Below the pieces are notes generated by a model. The model was not told the origin of the DNA, did not search any database, and was given only the letters and a program-made list of their open reading frames with translations. DNA of 64,000 nt from the NCBI GenBank assembly GCA_014607495.2, contig CP053162.1, positions 5,278,469 to 5,342,468 on the forward strand, in the 5' to 3' direction. A program made the position numbers and the translations under genes. Origin of the DNA: Carposina sasakii (Eukaryota > Arthropoda > Insecta > Lepidoptera > Carposinidae). Of the stretch, positions 30,845 to 42,900 are shown piece by piece; the stretch's first letter is position 1, and each line of letters opens with the position of its first letter.

Positions 30845-32092
30845 GTCCACACCTACATTGATTATCAACTCCATTTGTATCTGCCCCAGACAACATAGAT
30901 GATGCCCAAATGAAGCGCTTTCTCGCCACGCCCGTCCACTTATGGCCGATTGAGATTAGAACGCCATTACAATAATAATTACCGGCGCAGCGCTTTACGC
31001 TTGCGTTGCGTAACCGTATACCGTTGCGTGCCATGTATGTCTGCTCGAAAATTTGCAAGCGAAAGTACTTGTGGCTTGTTCGATAAAAAATTAAAATGCT
31101 TTGTTATTTTAATTAACTGTTATGGTTTGTCGAGTTTCGCTAGGTGTATACACTATAAATAACAGCGGAAAGCCTAAGGCGTAGGGCTCGATGCTTGGAG
31201 AATGCAGAATCAATGCTTAGCGGTTTCATTGGATTCACGCACGCCGCTTGCATCCACTGCTGACTTGAAGCACTTCTGGCCTCACCGGACCACTAAATAT
31301 TGTTTGGCCCTTGTATTATTCCAAGCGTTGTTATGTAAAACTTCTACATAGCGTTTTAGGATTTGTATTAGACTATGGTTCTGTCTGCGTCCGACAGATG
31401 GCTCCGCTACAAGCCTTTCAGTAACTGTAAAGGTTTTGGTTAATGTTTTCTACTTCTAACCATGAACGTAAAAAGAACTATGGACCGAGTCTTGTCATTG
31501 CAAAGTTGAAGCAGCGAAATGGCGGCGCCTTTTCTGAGTTGCCAGCTTAAGAAACTTTCCCTAAATTTTGTTAACATACGAATGAAGAAAATATGTTTTA
31601 TACTGTTCATAATTATAGCTTAGGTACACATTTCTTCAATAACAATAAAGTTATTAGTGGAACCGATTTTAATGAAATTTTGTGGTTGTAGGTACGTAAG
31701 GGTTTAAAAATGTTGTTCAAATAGAAATAAAGAAGACAATAGTTTTGGCCAACGTGTTTTATTATACCTACATCTTTATCATCACACACAATAGCTATTA
31801 TACAACATTTTTAAAAATTATTATATGGAAAGTAAAGAAAAAAAAAACTCCACTGAAATACAGTAACAGATATAGTAAAATTATGCGGTCTGTCAAACCT
31901 TATGTTGGTTTTGAAATAAAGGAGAACTTTGGCAGTTCATGGCAGAAAATGAGTGAGGATAAACGTGGTACAAACAAGTAGCTGCGCTAATTCGTGTGGG
32001 GGTCTAACTGCCCAATTTTATATATAGTACCTGAGTAGCGGTAGCTTAGTGACGGGCTATGGGCTCGCGCAATGGTAAATTTCAATCCCAAC
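30845..32092. other. No gene recognised
   Basis: Short ORFs only. No splice-supported exon or repeat family was identified. Confidence 0.45.
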
Positions 32093-32540
32093 TAATATTA
32101 TAAATGCGAAAGTAACTCTGTCTGTCTGTCTGTTACGCTTTCCCGCTTAAACCTCGCAACCGATTTTGATGAAATTTGGTACAGACAATCTTTAGACCCT
32201 GAGACAGAACATAGGCTACTTTTTATTTCGAAAAAAAGGGATGAAGGGGTTGAAATAGAGGTTGAAAGTTTGTATGGGATTTCTTAATTTTAAAAGATAA
32301 AACCATGAAACTTTATATTTAAGCACTTGATAAGAAATCATTAAACATTTGTTCTAGCATTTTTGAAATTTCGACCAGCTAAGGGGTGAAATAAGGGTTG
32401 AAAGTTAGTATGCAAGTTCGTCAAATATCACGTCATAAGAAACAAAAAATCGTTTGTTCTAGCATTTTGAAATTTTTACCAGTTTGGGGGTGAAATAGGG
32501 GTTGAATTGAAGATAAGACCATGAATCTTGGTACGTAGGT
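32093..32540 (+). mobile_element. Helitron-like fragment (TCTGTCTGTCTG type)
   Basis: It begins TCCCAACTAATATTATAAAT after A, followed by GCGAAAGTAACTCTGTCTGT and CAACCGATTTTGATGAAATT. This is the 5' part of a common lepidopteran Helitron group. The 3' hairpin and CTAG are not present, and the right boundary is arbitrary. Confidence 0.55.
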
Positions 32541-32943
32541 CTCAAAGGATGTGCAGAATTTTTCTACAAACGGAATTCCCGAAATTCGAACGGAACGGAT
32601 TCGGAACTGGAACTACAAAGCCAAACTTTTTGTATACGAAATCTTAATCACTGAACCTAGGAACATGTAATTTAGAAGTTTTGGGTGTATCAAGTTACAA
32701 AAAAGTTCGCTTTTGAAGTTTAAATTCCTTTTAACGAATACTCTGCATCGCCGCCGCTGCCGTCGGTCGTCGTCGCGCACATTCGCCGAAGTGTGGCGGC
32801 ATCTGCGGCAGGCAACGGCGCGGCGTTGTCGTGTGGTGGGGGAGCGCACGAATCTAACTATGCCTACCCGAACGGGCAGACACGTGAGGGCAGACGTCGT
32901 TGTCGGACGCATGCGATTAGAGAAATTTGCGCTATATTATTAA
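32541..32943. other. GC-rich patch, no gene
   Basis: At 32745-32920 the sequence is rich in CGCCGCCGCTGCCGTCGG-type words and has overlapping ORFs in several frames, as GC-rich DNA does by chance. No conserved protein motif is visible. Confidence 0.4.
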
Positions 32944-33370
32944 TATTATAAAGCTGAAGAGTTTGTTTGTTTGTTTGTTTGTTTGATTGAACGCGCTAAT
33001 CTCCGGAACTACTGGGTCGAATTAAAAAATTCTTTTTGTGTTGGATAGTCCATTTATCGAGGAAGGCTTTAGGCTATATATCATCACAGTGCGACCAATA
33101 GGGACGAAGAATAAGAGGAAAATGTGGAAAAAACGGGGAAAATTATTCAACTTTGGAGACTTTCGTTGCGTGCGCTGCGTAAACGGTTCAAGTTATCCAA
33201 AAAATATGTATGAAAGAATAAAATGACGTAGAAATGATATGAAAGAAAAAAATTGAAGGTCTAGACTGCCTGATGCAGAACCCTTAGCAGCCCAGCTAAA
33301 TTTTGAGAGATATGAAAATACCGTCTTAGGAAAAGTTATTCAACATGATAAGCACTTTCTAATTTATACT
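32944..33370 (+). mobile_element. Helitron fragment (GTTTGTTTGTTT type)
   Basis: It starts within ATATTATAAAGCTGAAGAG, then GTTTGTTTGTTTGTTTGTTT and GATTGAACGCGCTAATCTCC. It is nearly identical to the first 430 bases of the element at 35687-36355. The 3' end is lost and replaced by another repeat beginning TTGCCCGCGGCTCCGCTCG near 33412. Confidence 0.7.
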
Positions 33371-33498
33371 ATTGACTCATTATAACCTGTATATCAATAT
33401 TTAATAGCTGTTGCCCGCGGCTCCGCTCGCGTGGATATCGCTTATTTCGTGGAAGGGTTATGAAAAACAGATAGTAGCCGATTCTTAGACCTACTGAA

Positions 33499-33705
33499 TC
33501 CTACTAATATTATAAACGCGAAAGTTTGTGAGTATGGATGAATGGATAGATGTTTGTTACTTGCACGTAAAAACAGCTGGAGCGATTTTAATAAAAATTG
33601 ACAGGCTACTTTTTATGTAGGCTATACCTATTTTATACTTTTTATAAAGATAAAAGTTTGTTTTTTTCTGCAGTCCACGCGGACGAAGTCGCGGGCGTCC
33701 ACTAG
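33499..33705 (+). mobile_element. Short non-autonomous Helitron (207 bp)
   Basis: It starts TCCTACTAATATTATAAACG after A and ends GGACG...CGTCCACTAG before T. All termini are present, with an internal deletion relative to longer relatives such as 60716-60914. Confidence 0.78.
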
Positions 33706-34759
33706 TTAACAATAAATTCAAACCATGTGACTCAGAGCAATAAATTAGGCGTTGTTTTGTAGCTATTATTACAAAGTTTCTGTGATTTACAAAAAAAATG
33801 CACATTAACGAGCTAGTTTTCATAGCATGTTACGTAATAAGAAAAAAACAGACAGATTTGGGACAAAAATCTAATTTTTTTTTTATGTGGCATTGCTGTT
33901 AAGTACCATATTATGTTTTTTTTATTTCAATGATAGACAATACTATTAGCTTTCAAACACAGTTTTTTCTTACTTGTTAGACCTTTTAAATCCAGAGATA
34001 TTGACAAAATTTACCACTAACATGAAAAAAAAATAATTTAAAACTCAAAATAGCTATCATTTCTAAAAGAGGGCAGTTACACCCCCATATGAAGGTATTT
34101 TTATCGATAAAATTAAGTATACAATACGACCTTAAAATATCGCTAACTCTATCCTGGACACACTGTATAATTAATATGTACTAGGTCACCAACCTACATA
34201 TTCGCAGCGGACGATGTATCAAAATTCGTGTTTGTAAGTTTTATGTCCACGAACGACGGAACTGGCCTCTATACATACGTAGTTACCTACTCTACCTAGA
34301 CCTCAACATTTTGATATAGTTTAGGGCGCGAAACTAATTCCCCCGAAAGCATTTGTTATATCAGGTTCCTGACATCTGCGACCTATGCCTACTTTAACCC
34401 ACACCTCGGCTATAACTATAATAGGTGGTGATTACTGTCGATACTACTGCCATTATACTCGTAGTTACGAACATCGAATCACCATGACCGCCACTTGAAG
34501 CCCTCGGCAATGTGGTCAACACTTGGTTTTTGGTGACTGCATCCATATATTATTTATCCACGAATACATATGGAAATCACCCGATAATATGACAACAACC
34601 CATTAAAAGTTTTATATAAGTAAATAAATATCTTAGCTGGTAACGGTTTATGCAAGTTTTGCAAACTAAAATCATTTCTTCAAAAAAGCCGCAATAGCTG
34701 TTACTTGAAGTAAGCTTAGGTAAAGTAACAACATTGCGTTAGTATTCAAATTTTTCGGT
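33706..34759. other. AT-rich stretch, no gene seen
   Basis: No exon, tRNA or repeat family was recognised. Confidence 0.45.
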
Positions 34760-35215
34760 AAATACTCGTAAAAAATGTTTAAAAAAATCTTTTTGTGTAT
34801 TCAAGGGCGTAGAATCAAAAAATACGATTACACGAAAACTACCGCAATCGCTATTGCATCCATGCAGCCGTCGACATGTTCGTCTGTATTTACACGGATG
34901 CCTACAGACGTCTCCGCACGAGCACGCACGAGCGCGCACCGCGTCTGAAGCTATCCATTTGCCATGGATCGGGCGCACCGCCATGGACGTGTCTGCAATT
35001 ACCACGGACGACCCCTTCCCACGGTGCGTGTCGGTGCGGGCTGGTCCGCGTCCGACATTTATCACCACGGATCCAGACGCACCGAGACGGACGCGTCTGC
35101 ATTACCACGGACGCTCTGCTTCCCACGGTCCGTTGTGCTTCCCCTGGTCCGTTGTGCGGGCTCGTGCGTGTCGGTCCGCAATATCACGGACCGTAGGAAC
35201 CCACCTTAACATGTA
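34760..35215. repeat. GC-rich block with internal repeats of about 107 bp
   Basis: GTGTCTGCAATTACCACGGA near 34993 recurs as GCGTCTGCATTACCACGGAC near 35092. Each is followed by CTTCCCACGGT and GTGCGGGCT-like words. Several long ORFs overlap here in all frames, which is expected from the composition and repeats. It may be a diverged MITE; the flank GGTGGGTTCCTACGGTCCGT (minus strand, 35184-35205) could be one end. Confidence 0.45.
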
Positions 35216-35404
35216 TCTATCTGATATTAAATATCTAGAACTGCCAAATATTACACGAGATGCAATTATCCTTAAATTAATCTTAGTGGGTGCCTAACAT
35301 AATATCGAATTGGTGTCTCACCGTTAACTCTCGGGTTTTTTTCTTACCTTATCTATCTATAAAAGTAATTAAACCAATTTATTTGCATTACTGTGCATTC
35401 TAGT

Positions 35405-35570
35405 CATCGTCATCAGCTTTTTCAGTCCACTGCTGGGCGTAGGCCTCCCCCAGGGCACGCCACAAGGCTGTGCACTGCCATGGGGGGTATTTGCCCATAG
35501 TCATCACGCTGTGCAGGCGAGTTAGTGATCGTAGTTTGTATTTTTGAATTAAGTTTTCCACACGGGAGGC
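35405..35570 (-). mobile_element. LINE 3' end, reverse copy
   Basis: On the minus strand it reads GTTTGTATTT ahead of CTCGCCTGCACAGCGTGATG, TGGCGTGCCCTGGGGGAGGC and CAGCAGTGGACTGAAAAAGC, then TGATGACGATGAC. It belongs to the same family as 9026-9172. Confidence 0.65.
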
Positions 35571-35686
35571 GCTGCTGCCCACCTCCCGGAAACCCTTAAC
35601 CGCCTCGTACGATACACACGGGCAGACATATGGGGTGGTACGAATTCTACTCTGCCGGCGCCACTTGTATTCTAGTATTCTAGTAA

Positions 35687-36355
35687 TCTATACTAATATA
35701 ATATTAATATAATTATATAATAATATTATAAAGCTGAAGAGTTTGTTTGTTTGTTTGTTTGATTGAACGCGCTAATCTCCGGAACTACTGGGTCGAATTA
35801 AAAAATTCTTTTTGTGTTGGATAGTCCATTTATCGAGGAAGGCTTTAGGCTATATATCATCACAGTGCGACCAATAGGGACGAAGAATAAGAGGAAAATG
35901 TGGAAAAAACGGGGAAAATTATTCAACTTTGGAGACTTCCGTTGCGTGCGCTGCGTAAACGGTTCAAGTTATCCAAAAAATATGTATGAAAGAATAAAAT
36001 GACGTAGAAATGATATGAAAGAAAAAAATTGAAGGTCTAGACTGCCTGATGCAGAACCCTTAGCAGCCCAGCTAAACTTTGAGAGATATGAAAATACCGT
36101 CTTAGGAAAAGTTGCTCAGCATGATAAGCACTTTCTAATAACGTAATAAAATTGAAGGTCTAGATAACCTGATGCAGAACCCTTAACAGCCCAGCTAAAT
36201 TTTGAGAGATATGAAAATACCGTCTTAGGAAAAGTTATTCAACATTTTAAAAGAATTCAATTCCCTGTTAAGTTATCTTTTGCTGTAACAATTAATAAAT
36301 CACAGGGGCAAAAGTTCTGTTTGTTGACGCGGACGAAGTCGCGGGCAACAGCTAG
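35687..36355 (+). mobile_element. Helitron with internal duplication and helicase remnant (669 bp)
   Basis: It starts TCTATACTAATATAATATTA after A and ends GCGGACGAAGTCGCGGGCAACAGCTAG-like sequence (CTAG at 36352-36355) before T. It shares its first 430 bases with 32944-33370. Inside, a block beginning GAAGGTCTAGA and ending GTCTTAGGAAAAGTT is tandemly duplicated (about 36030-36140 and 36150-36240). A short helicase-like reading frame follows. Confidence 0.8.
36246..36317 (+). pseudogene. Helitron PIF1-like helicase C-terminal remnant
   Basis: A 24-codon open stretch reads as ...FPVKLSFAVTINKSQGQ..., the late helicase motif found near the C-terminus of Helitron Rep/helicase proteins. It unwinds DNA during rolling-circle transposition in intact elements. 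Only this scrap remains, so it is non-functional, but it confirms the Helitron assignment. Confidence 0.75.
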
Positions 36356-37600
36356 TGTTAAAATAAAATATAATACCAATGATGATAAAATATGCAATAC
36401 GTCATTGGAAAAATATGTGTATAAATTAGGAATTACCGGACAGCTCATATTTTATTTAATGTTATGCAATGATTTTCTATTTAAAAGATACCTAAATGCA
36501 CCAAAAAATCTTGTATGAAAGTTATCCATCATACCTACAGTTTTGCTGTTATTTTCCGAAATGTACGAGGTTCGCCTCGCTCAAGAAAATATGAAAGTTG
36601 CTAAATATGCTATAAATGTTATCTAATCCTAATAATTTTAGTCACATCTATACTGGGAGTGGAGGTTGGGGGAGGCTATGTTCGTTCAGCAGGGGACTTC
36701 TCATGCCTGAAAATGATAATGATGCTTGGATATTATTAATGCGTATGCCAGAATTATTTATGGTTAGTTTTTTCACGTTCCCGGACATTGTGCTTTTTTA
36801 AATAAAATTTCAACACTTCTTTCAGATAAAATAAGTTACCTATTGAGTGTTTATTGAACTGTTTGCTGTACCAATAACAGTATTTGAATTTCAAAAGATT
36901 CTACTAGTTTGGTACTTTCTTTCCGACCTTTGTCACTAGGGTATCCCAGTGTACGATTCGTAGTTCTGAGTTCAACTTTGAAGCAAGTCGTAATCAAAAC
37001 AGAAGGTTTAGCCGTGTTAACGTGCCATGTTAACCCCAGAGACGTTAGCGCAATTTTTCTTGCGTGCGATGTAATTTGAATATCATTATACAACATACGT
37101 TTTGTCATTTTGTCAATCCGTGCTTCCTACTCAAATAGTCTGGCGCCAGCGTGGCTTACTTTTAGCAAGGTGTTATTATGTCGATATATTAATCAAAATA
37201 TCAATGCTCCTTATATAATTGTTCTATAAAATTAAAGTACAGCGTCGTGTCCGTATGAATTATTAAAAAAATAATTAAAGCAGAGTATCATTCCAGAGAT
37301 TTTTTTTCCGGGATATATGAAAACTATGCGCTAAATTATGTTATATCTGACTATACATACAATAGTCACTATTATCCCCCAAAGTGGATGGACAGAAGTG
37401 CAAATTACTCACCCACTTTTCACCAGAGCCTATTAAGTCTCATGTGGTAAGGGGTGAGCCTACCTTTTCGGGCACAAATACAACAATCTAGCCGACTATA
37501 ATCTAATTTAATTTAAATTGTCACCCAATCCTATGACGCTGTAACATCATGAACATAACGAACGAACTACCGCCCATCCTCAACTTTCACGTTTATTTAG
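36356..37600. other. No gene recognised
   Basis: ORFs of 60-85 codons at 36616 (+) and 36851-37108 (-) lack recognisable motifs or splice support. Confidence 0.45.
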
Positions 37601-37630
37601 TAGCATTTTACATTTTAGTAGCAAATTACA

Positions 37631-39127
37631 ATGTCTATAAAGAGTATTGCAGTAGGTCATGATTTAATTGGCCGTCTGATGATCATACCTATTCTTGATT
37701 TTGTACTTCCCTCTCTATCACATATAATAAATTTCTCTGTTATTAGTGGCACTTTTCCTTCTAATTGGAAAAGAGCCTTTATTATTCCACTCCCTAAAAA
37801 GTCACATCCTAGTGACATTAGTCATTATAGGCCCATCTCTATTCTTCCTTTTCTGTCTAAGATTCTTAAGCGTGTTGTTCACCATCAATTTTCATATTAT
37901 CTAAATTCTAATAATCTATTTAACTGCTTTCAATCTGGATTTCGTCCAGCTCATAGTACTTGCTCAGCATTAGTGAAAATTACTGAAGATATCCGTCAGG
38001 CTAGGGATGAAAGGAAACTAACTGTCCTTGTCCTCTTGGATTTCAGCAACGCATTTAACTGTATCGACCATGACATTCTTCTAGGAACAGTTTGTTTCGG
38101 GGCTACCTTGGGGAGCGTCGGCAGTGTATACGCATCAATAATACTTTCTCGAACTGGCGAAATGTGCCTGCTGGCGTGCCACAGGGCGGCGTACTATCTC
38201 CTCTTTTGATTAGCTTATTCATAAATACTCTGGTCACTCATATTAAACATTACCAATACCACCTTTATGCTGACGATCTGCAGATTTATAAAACCTTTAA
38301 GCCTCAAGAACTATCGGATTGTATTCAACAAGTGTCTGACGACTTGAAGGCAATTGTGTCCTGGTCGAGGTGCTTTGGTCTCTCGGTGAACCCATCGAAA
38401 ACCCAGATAATAATATCAGGGAGTAGACACATGTTGTCTAGACTTGATTTAGCTACTATGCCTAGGGTCATTTTCGATGGCACCCCTCTGGAGTATGTCT
38501 CTAAAATAAAGAATCTCGGCCTACACATGTCCGATGACATGTCGTGAACCGCGCAGGTGTCGGAGGTAAGTAGTAGAATATTCTATAGTATGCATTCGCT
38601 AAAACTTATGCAGAACTTTCTACCCATATCGGCCAAGATCACGTTAGTCAACGCTCATGCCCCCAATCATTGACTATGCTGATGTCTGCTACCTAGATAT
38701 TACAGAGGAACTATTAGATAAGCTGGACCGTCTATTCAACATGTGCATTCGCTACATATTTGGACTACGTAAATATGACCACATATCCCAATATCGTGCA
38801 CAACTAAACTGGCTCAATATTAGACATCGACGTAATCTTCACCTTCTTTCCTTCTTGTTCAATATCCTATACCTTCCTCTTGCTCCCAAATACATTTCCG
38901 AACGTTTCGAGTTCTTCTCCTGCGATAGCCAACTCCGGTCTAGCCGCAACAAAACCCTCCGTGAGTCCGAGAGCAATGCTGCACTGTATTCTGACTCTTT
39001 TACTGCCACTGCTGTTCGCTTGTGGAATAATCTACCAGTCAGGATTCGAGAGTCTTCTACTGTGGAGGTATTCAAGTCGAGAGTAACTGAGCACTACATG
39101 AGAGTCCAGAACCAGATTATCGTATAA
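37631..39127 (+). pseudogene. Jockey/CR1-like LINE reverse transcriptase, broken in three frames
   Basis: The first open part (37631 to about 38080) has WKRAFIIPLPKK, YRPISILPFLSKILKRVV, QSGFRPAHST and the motif A stretch LLDFSNAF. A frameshift near 38085 leads to GVPQGGVLSPLL (motif B) and YADD (motif C), then the frame stops at TGA (38545-38547) where a tryptophan codon is expected. A third frame from about 38657 carries PIIDYADVCY and the C-terminal LWNNLP...FKSRV. The 5' endonuclease half is missing. Intact relatives reverse-transcribe their own mRNA at a nicked target. This copy cannot make a full protein. Confidence 0.88.
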
Positions 39128-39355
39128 CCGGTTTACGTATCGATATTTTTATTTTCCATTTGCTTTTTAAAATTTGTACTTTAATATTTATGTTTATGTA
39201 CTTACCTATCCATAATTTTTTATTTTCAATTTGTTTTTGCTCCATTGCACTACCTACACATTCTCGCCAGAAATAGTGGTTAACTGGTAGAGAATGCTAC
39301 ATAGCATTAAGTTCGCCCATGTACACTGTTTAAAAGTGCAATAAAGAATTTTATT
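39128..39355 (+). mobile_element. 3' UTR of the same LINE
   Basis: It contains TTCTCGCCAGAAATAGTGG, CTGGTAGAGAATGCTACATA and ends near AAAAGTGCAATAAAGAATTT, a lepidopteran CR1/Jockey-type tail. Confidence 0.7.
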
Positions 39356-39615
39356 AGCATTCAAAGTGTGAATGTATATTGAGAAAGGCTATTGGAAATT
39401 AATCGTCCGTCTGTGGTTTCAAGACAGATATGATAATTAATTTATTGGGCAAATATACTCTATTGTAGGTCTCAAAACGATTAAGCTCTTAATAAATCAA
39501 ATAACAGTAGAGATATAAGTAAAAAAATAAATTTAAATGTACCTAATAATGTGCGTGTATCCAGGAAGGTAAGTAGTATTAATTTAATAAAATTTATTTT
39601 CTTCATACCTATATA

Positions 39616-39998
39616 CAGGATGTTTTTTTGTGGCCACCTTTAACGAAGGGTGCGTACTCTATACATAAAATAAAGTAAGTTTATGCCAAAAAAAATGCTG
39701 GGAAAAATTTTTTTTTTTTGAAAAAAATTTTTTTAATTACTTGATCTGGCGAAATTTATAGTGTCTAGTGTTTATGCTAGTTTATTTATAGACAGATATT
39801 AATTATTTCTCGTGAAAAAATCTTGCTACATGCGTCTATGTGCATTTATGCAGAAAAACGCAGTCTATTTACTCAACTTTGGACCCTAATATTTTGGAAA
39901 CTACACACTTCCCAGGTATGCTTCCATGGAGAAAAATGATCGTGATGATGAGGAGATTCCATAGTTTTCGGGAACGTTGACGACCAAATATCATCCTG
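39616..39998 (+). mobile_element. MITE family A, complete copy (383 bp)
   Basis: It starts CAGGATGTTTTTTTGTGG and ends TATCATCCTG, with TA on both sides (39614-39615 and 39999-40000). It is the closest sibling of the copy at 6418. Confidence 0.8.
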
Positions 39999-42900
39999 TA
40001 TAGAGCTACTTTTAAGAATGTTTTCACGTTTGTTAACTGCTTAAATTCGATTGCAAATAGTTATGATTAAAAATATTAAATCCTCGCGTAGGTATTTACT
40101 ATACCTAATAGATACACAAAAAACATACAAGTACAGTCGAATTGAAAAACTCCTTGAAGTTGAGCAAAAAAGGTCTGTATCAGCCCCCCCAGCATGACCA
40201 CGCACCGTGGATATCGTATCGTACGTTATCGTATCATCATTATAGAAAATTCAACATGGCGGCTTTATTTATCGTATTTTGACAGGCTATAGTCGATAAA
40301 TCGGTTTATCATATTGTGTTTCGCAGGTCATGCTAGGCTTGCAGAAGTGGTATGATGTTATCTAACTTAAATAGAAGCATCAATGGCATTTTCTTATTTT
40401 TTCCAATATCTGATTAATCATGTTCATCATTTGAATCATTTGAATCAATTTTCTACCAGCAGTTTCCCAGTAAACAGCTTGCATAACACGTTGGCCGTCT
40501 AATTCCTAAAGTATTGGATTAATCAGGTGTTTCGAAGAAAGATGGCGGCGGCTGAACAATATAATCTCGTTGTACCTATTCGACTTCGCCGGCTGGATCG
40601 AGGTCAGCGCGGTTGCACCGAAGACTGTTAATCACTGCTGAATTAAACAGTCTTTCAAAATATTGCGCCCACTCGGACATTGTCTATGCGTTTTTATTCA
40701 CCATCATTTTGGATTCAGCAGCTCCTTTGGATGTGGATATCATCCAGTTTGTCTCAAACGAATTCTCAAAAATATGTTTGCGTCAATCGTTTATTACAAA
40801 GATTACTTTCTTAACTGGTTCCAGATTTTTTACATTGGGTTTTAATTTTAGATACAATACTATGGAAAAAATGGTCTGTAAATCCTTATTACAGAGACAA
40901 AGTTTCGTGAAAATTAACTCGTAGTAAGAGGAGCCTAACGTATAGGCTTCTGCTAATAACAATAACTAGGCAGCCGTCTGCAAAATAGCATTATAACTGC
41001 AAAATTAACACCAAATGTCTGAGCACTAACAAAAGTAAACAGTAATCAATACTTATCCTTGTAAAACCGGTAGGCTTCCAGGAAACTGTTCCTAGCCAAA
41101 TACGTAAATTGTATGGCAAATATGGCTTTTACTATTAGTATTGGTATCTTGGCTTGCTTAACGGTCCACTTCAGGATTTGAATAAACCTATTCTGTGGTT
41201 AACTTATTTCTAAAAGAATCTTCTCTTTGAAATTAATTTCTTACTTAAAAATACATAGGGCGCAAATCTCAACTAGATTTTGCACCAGACAGAACAGAAA
41301 TAGGATGATTTCTTATACCCGCATTTGTTTGAAGGTCAGCGTCATCAAGAATAGTCTTTATTCATAGCATACACCCACCGCAGGAAGTCGACTGCTTCGC
41401 CGAATAGAACAACTAACTTCATGCTAAATACATACTTGCTTAACCATACGGATATTGATAACTATAGCTACAAGATATACCTGGAACTTAACTGATTTAT
41501 CAACGCCTGCTCAGTATGCATAACGCGAAAATGAAATTATGATATCTAATGATAACTTCCATGTAATTTTCCCTATTTTTCCTGCAAACAATAACACTTT
41601 TATTAGGTAGGTAATTATAAATAGAATAAAAATTATGCAGATGTTTCTAGAATAGACGTCCTTGTATTTAGTATCAGCAATGTGGGTATATTTAAGGCTT
41701 ATTACCCGCAGGCTATGTTAATTTATTGCATGCTTATCAGTTCCAATGTAAACATAACTGCAATTTTAAAATACCTCAGATTTATAGGTATATCTAAAAC
41801 TTGACATACTTTACTTGCCAAGGGAAGCATCCGATTCGATACTTTGTTTATAAGAAAGCAATTAAACGCGGAAGAGACAAATAGGACGTGGTCTAAGCGA
41901 CGACGCGATGTTCATGTTCTGTTAACGTTTAGAAATCTCTTGTCGGTATGGACGGAAGAGTCAAAGCGTCCAATTGACCCAGCAGAGATGATGTGTGAGC
42001 CGGGGTGTGCCACTAACGGCTTCTAAAAACCCACATTTCCTAGTAAAGATGGCTGGCCGACATCGCCCGCTTTGGAGACAGGATGCGTTTGAGTTCACCG
42101 CCCTGCTCCCGTCCCTCACGCCCAGTTGTAAACCTACACTTGGCAAACATAAATTGTGGTTTCAAATAGATACTTTACTTGAAGCCTATTAGGATGGGAC
42201 TAAATACTGGCAATAAATTTACTCGGACAAACGTTTATGTATCCACAATAAAATTTATAGCCGCTTTCAGATATCAGACCTTTAATGAGTTTTGTTTTGA
42301 GAAAATTAGCTCAGTGCCAACGAGCTTTATAGCTATTAAAGATTTCATATACCTTAATTCACCTTAGTAGACAATAAAAGTAAAAATAAACCAAGAGATA
42401 CTGTTTGAGAGATCCCTGTTATTGAATATACAACAAACAAGTTAGCGGGGTCATTGGCTCCGGTTGCATAAGGCACGCGGGTGTTCTCACGTGCTAGGCT
42501 CACAGGGCGGATCATCGTGTGCGCATCGATAAGTGGGGTTCTAGGGCCTTCAAGTTTGATTTAAGAGAGAGCAACGGCCCAGATCTCGTATGCAATTAAG
42601 GTCACTGCAGACGATGTGTCGCGGCGTGTGAACGTCATCGATATCACTAGACAAACTGCATTTTTTCAAACTCGAAACTCCTAATAAAGCTAGGAATATA
42701 ATACATTAGTACTAATTAAGTATTGAGGTCTATAATTACTGTAATGAAATTTAACGGAATGTAAAGTTTTTTGAATGAAAGGTTTCCTTTGCTTGCAACA
42801 TTAAAGACTAGGCATCGAGTGGCGTGAACAGTCCAGTGAGTTACATCTTGTGATCCGCCCTGTCGCTGCGCTAATGATAGCTTCCCTAATAGCCCTACTG

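Noticed and set aside
34854..35297. 147-codon and several overlapping ORFs
   Set aside because: GC-rich repeated DNA leaves many frames open on both strands. There is no conserved motif or splice context.
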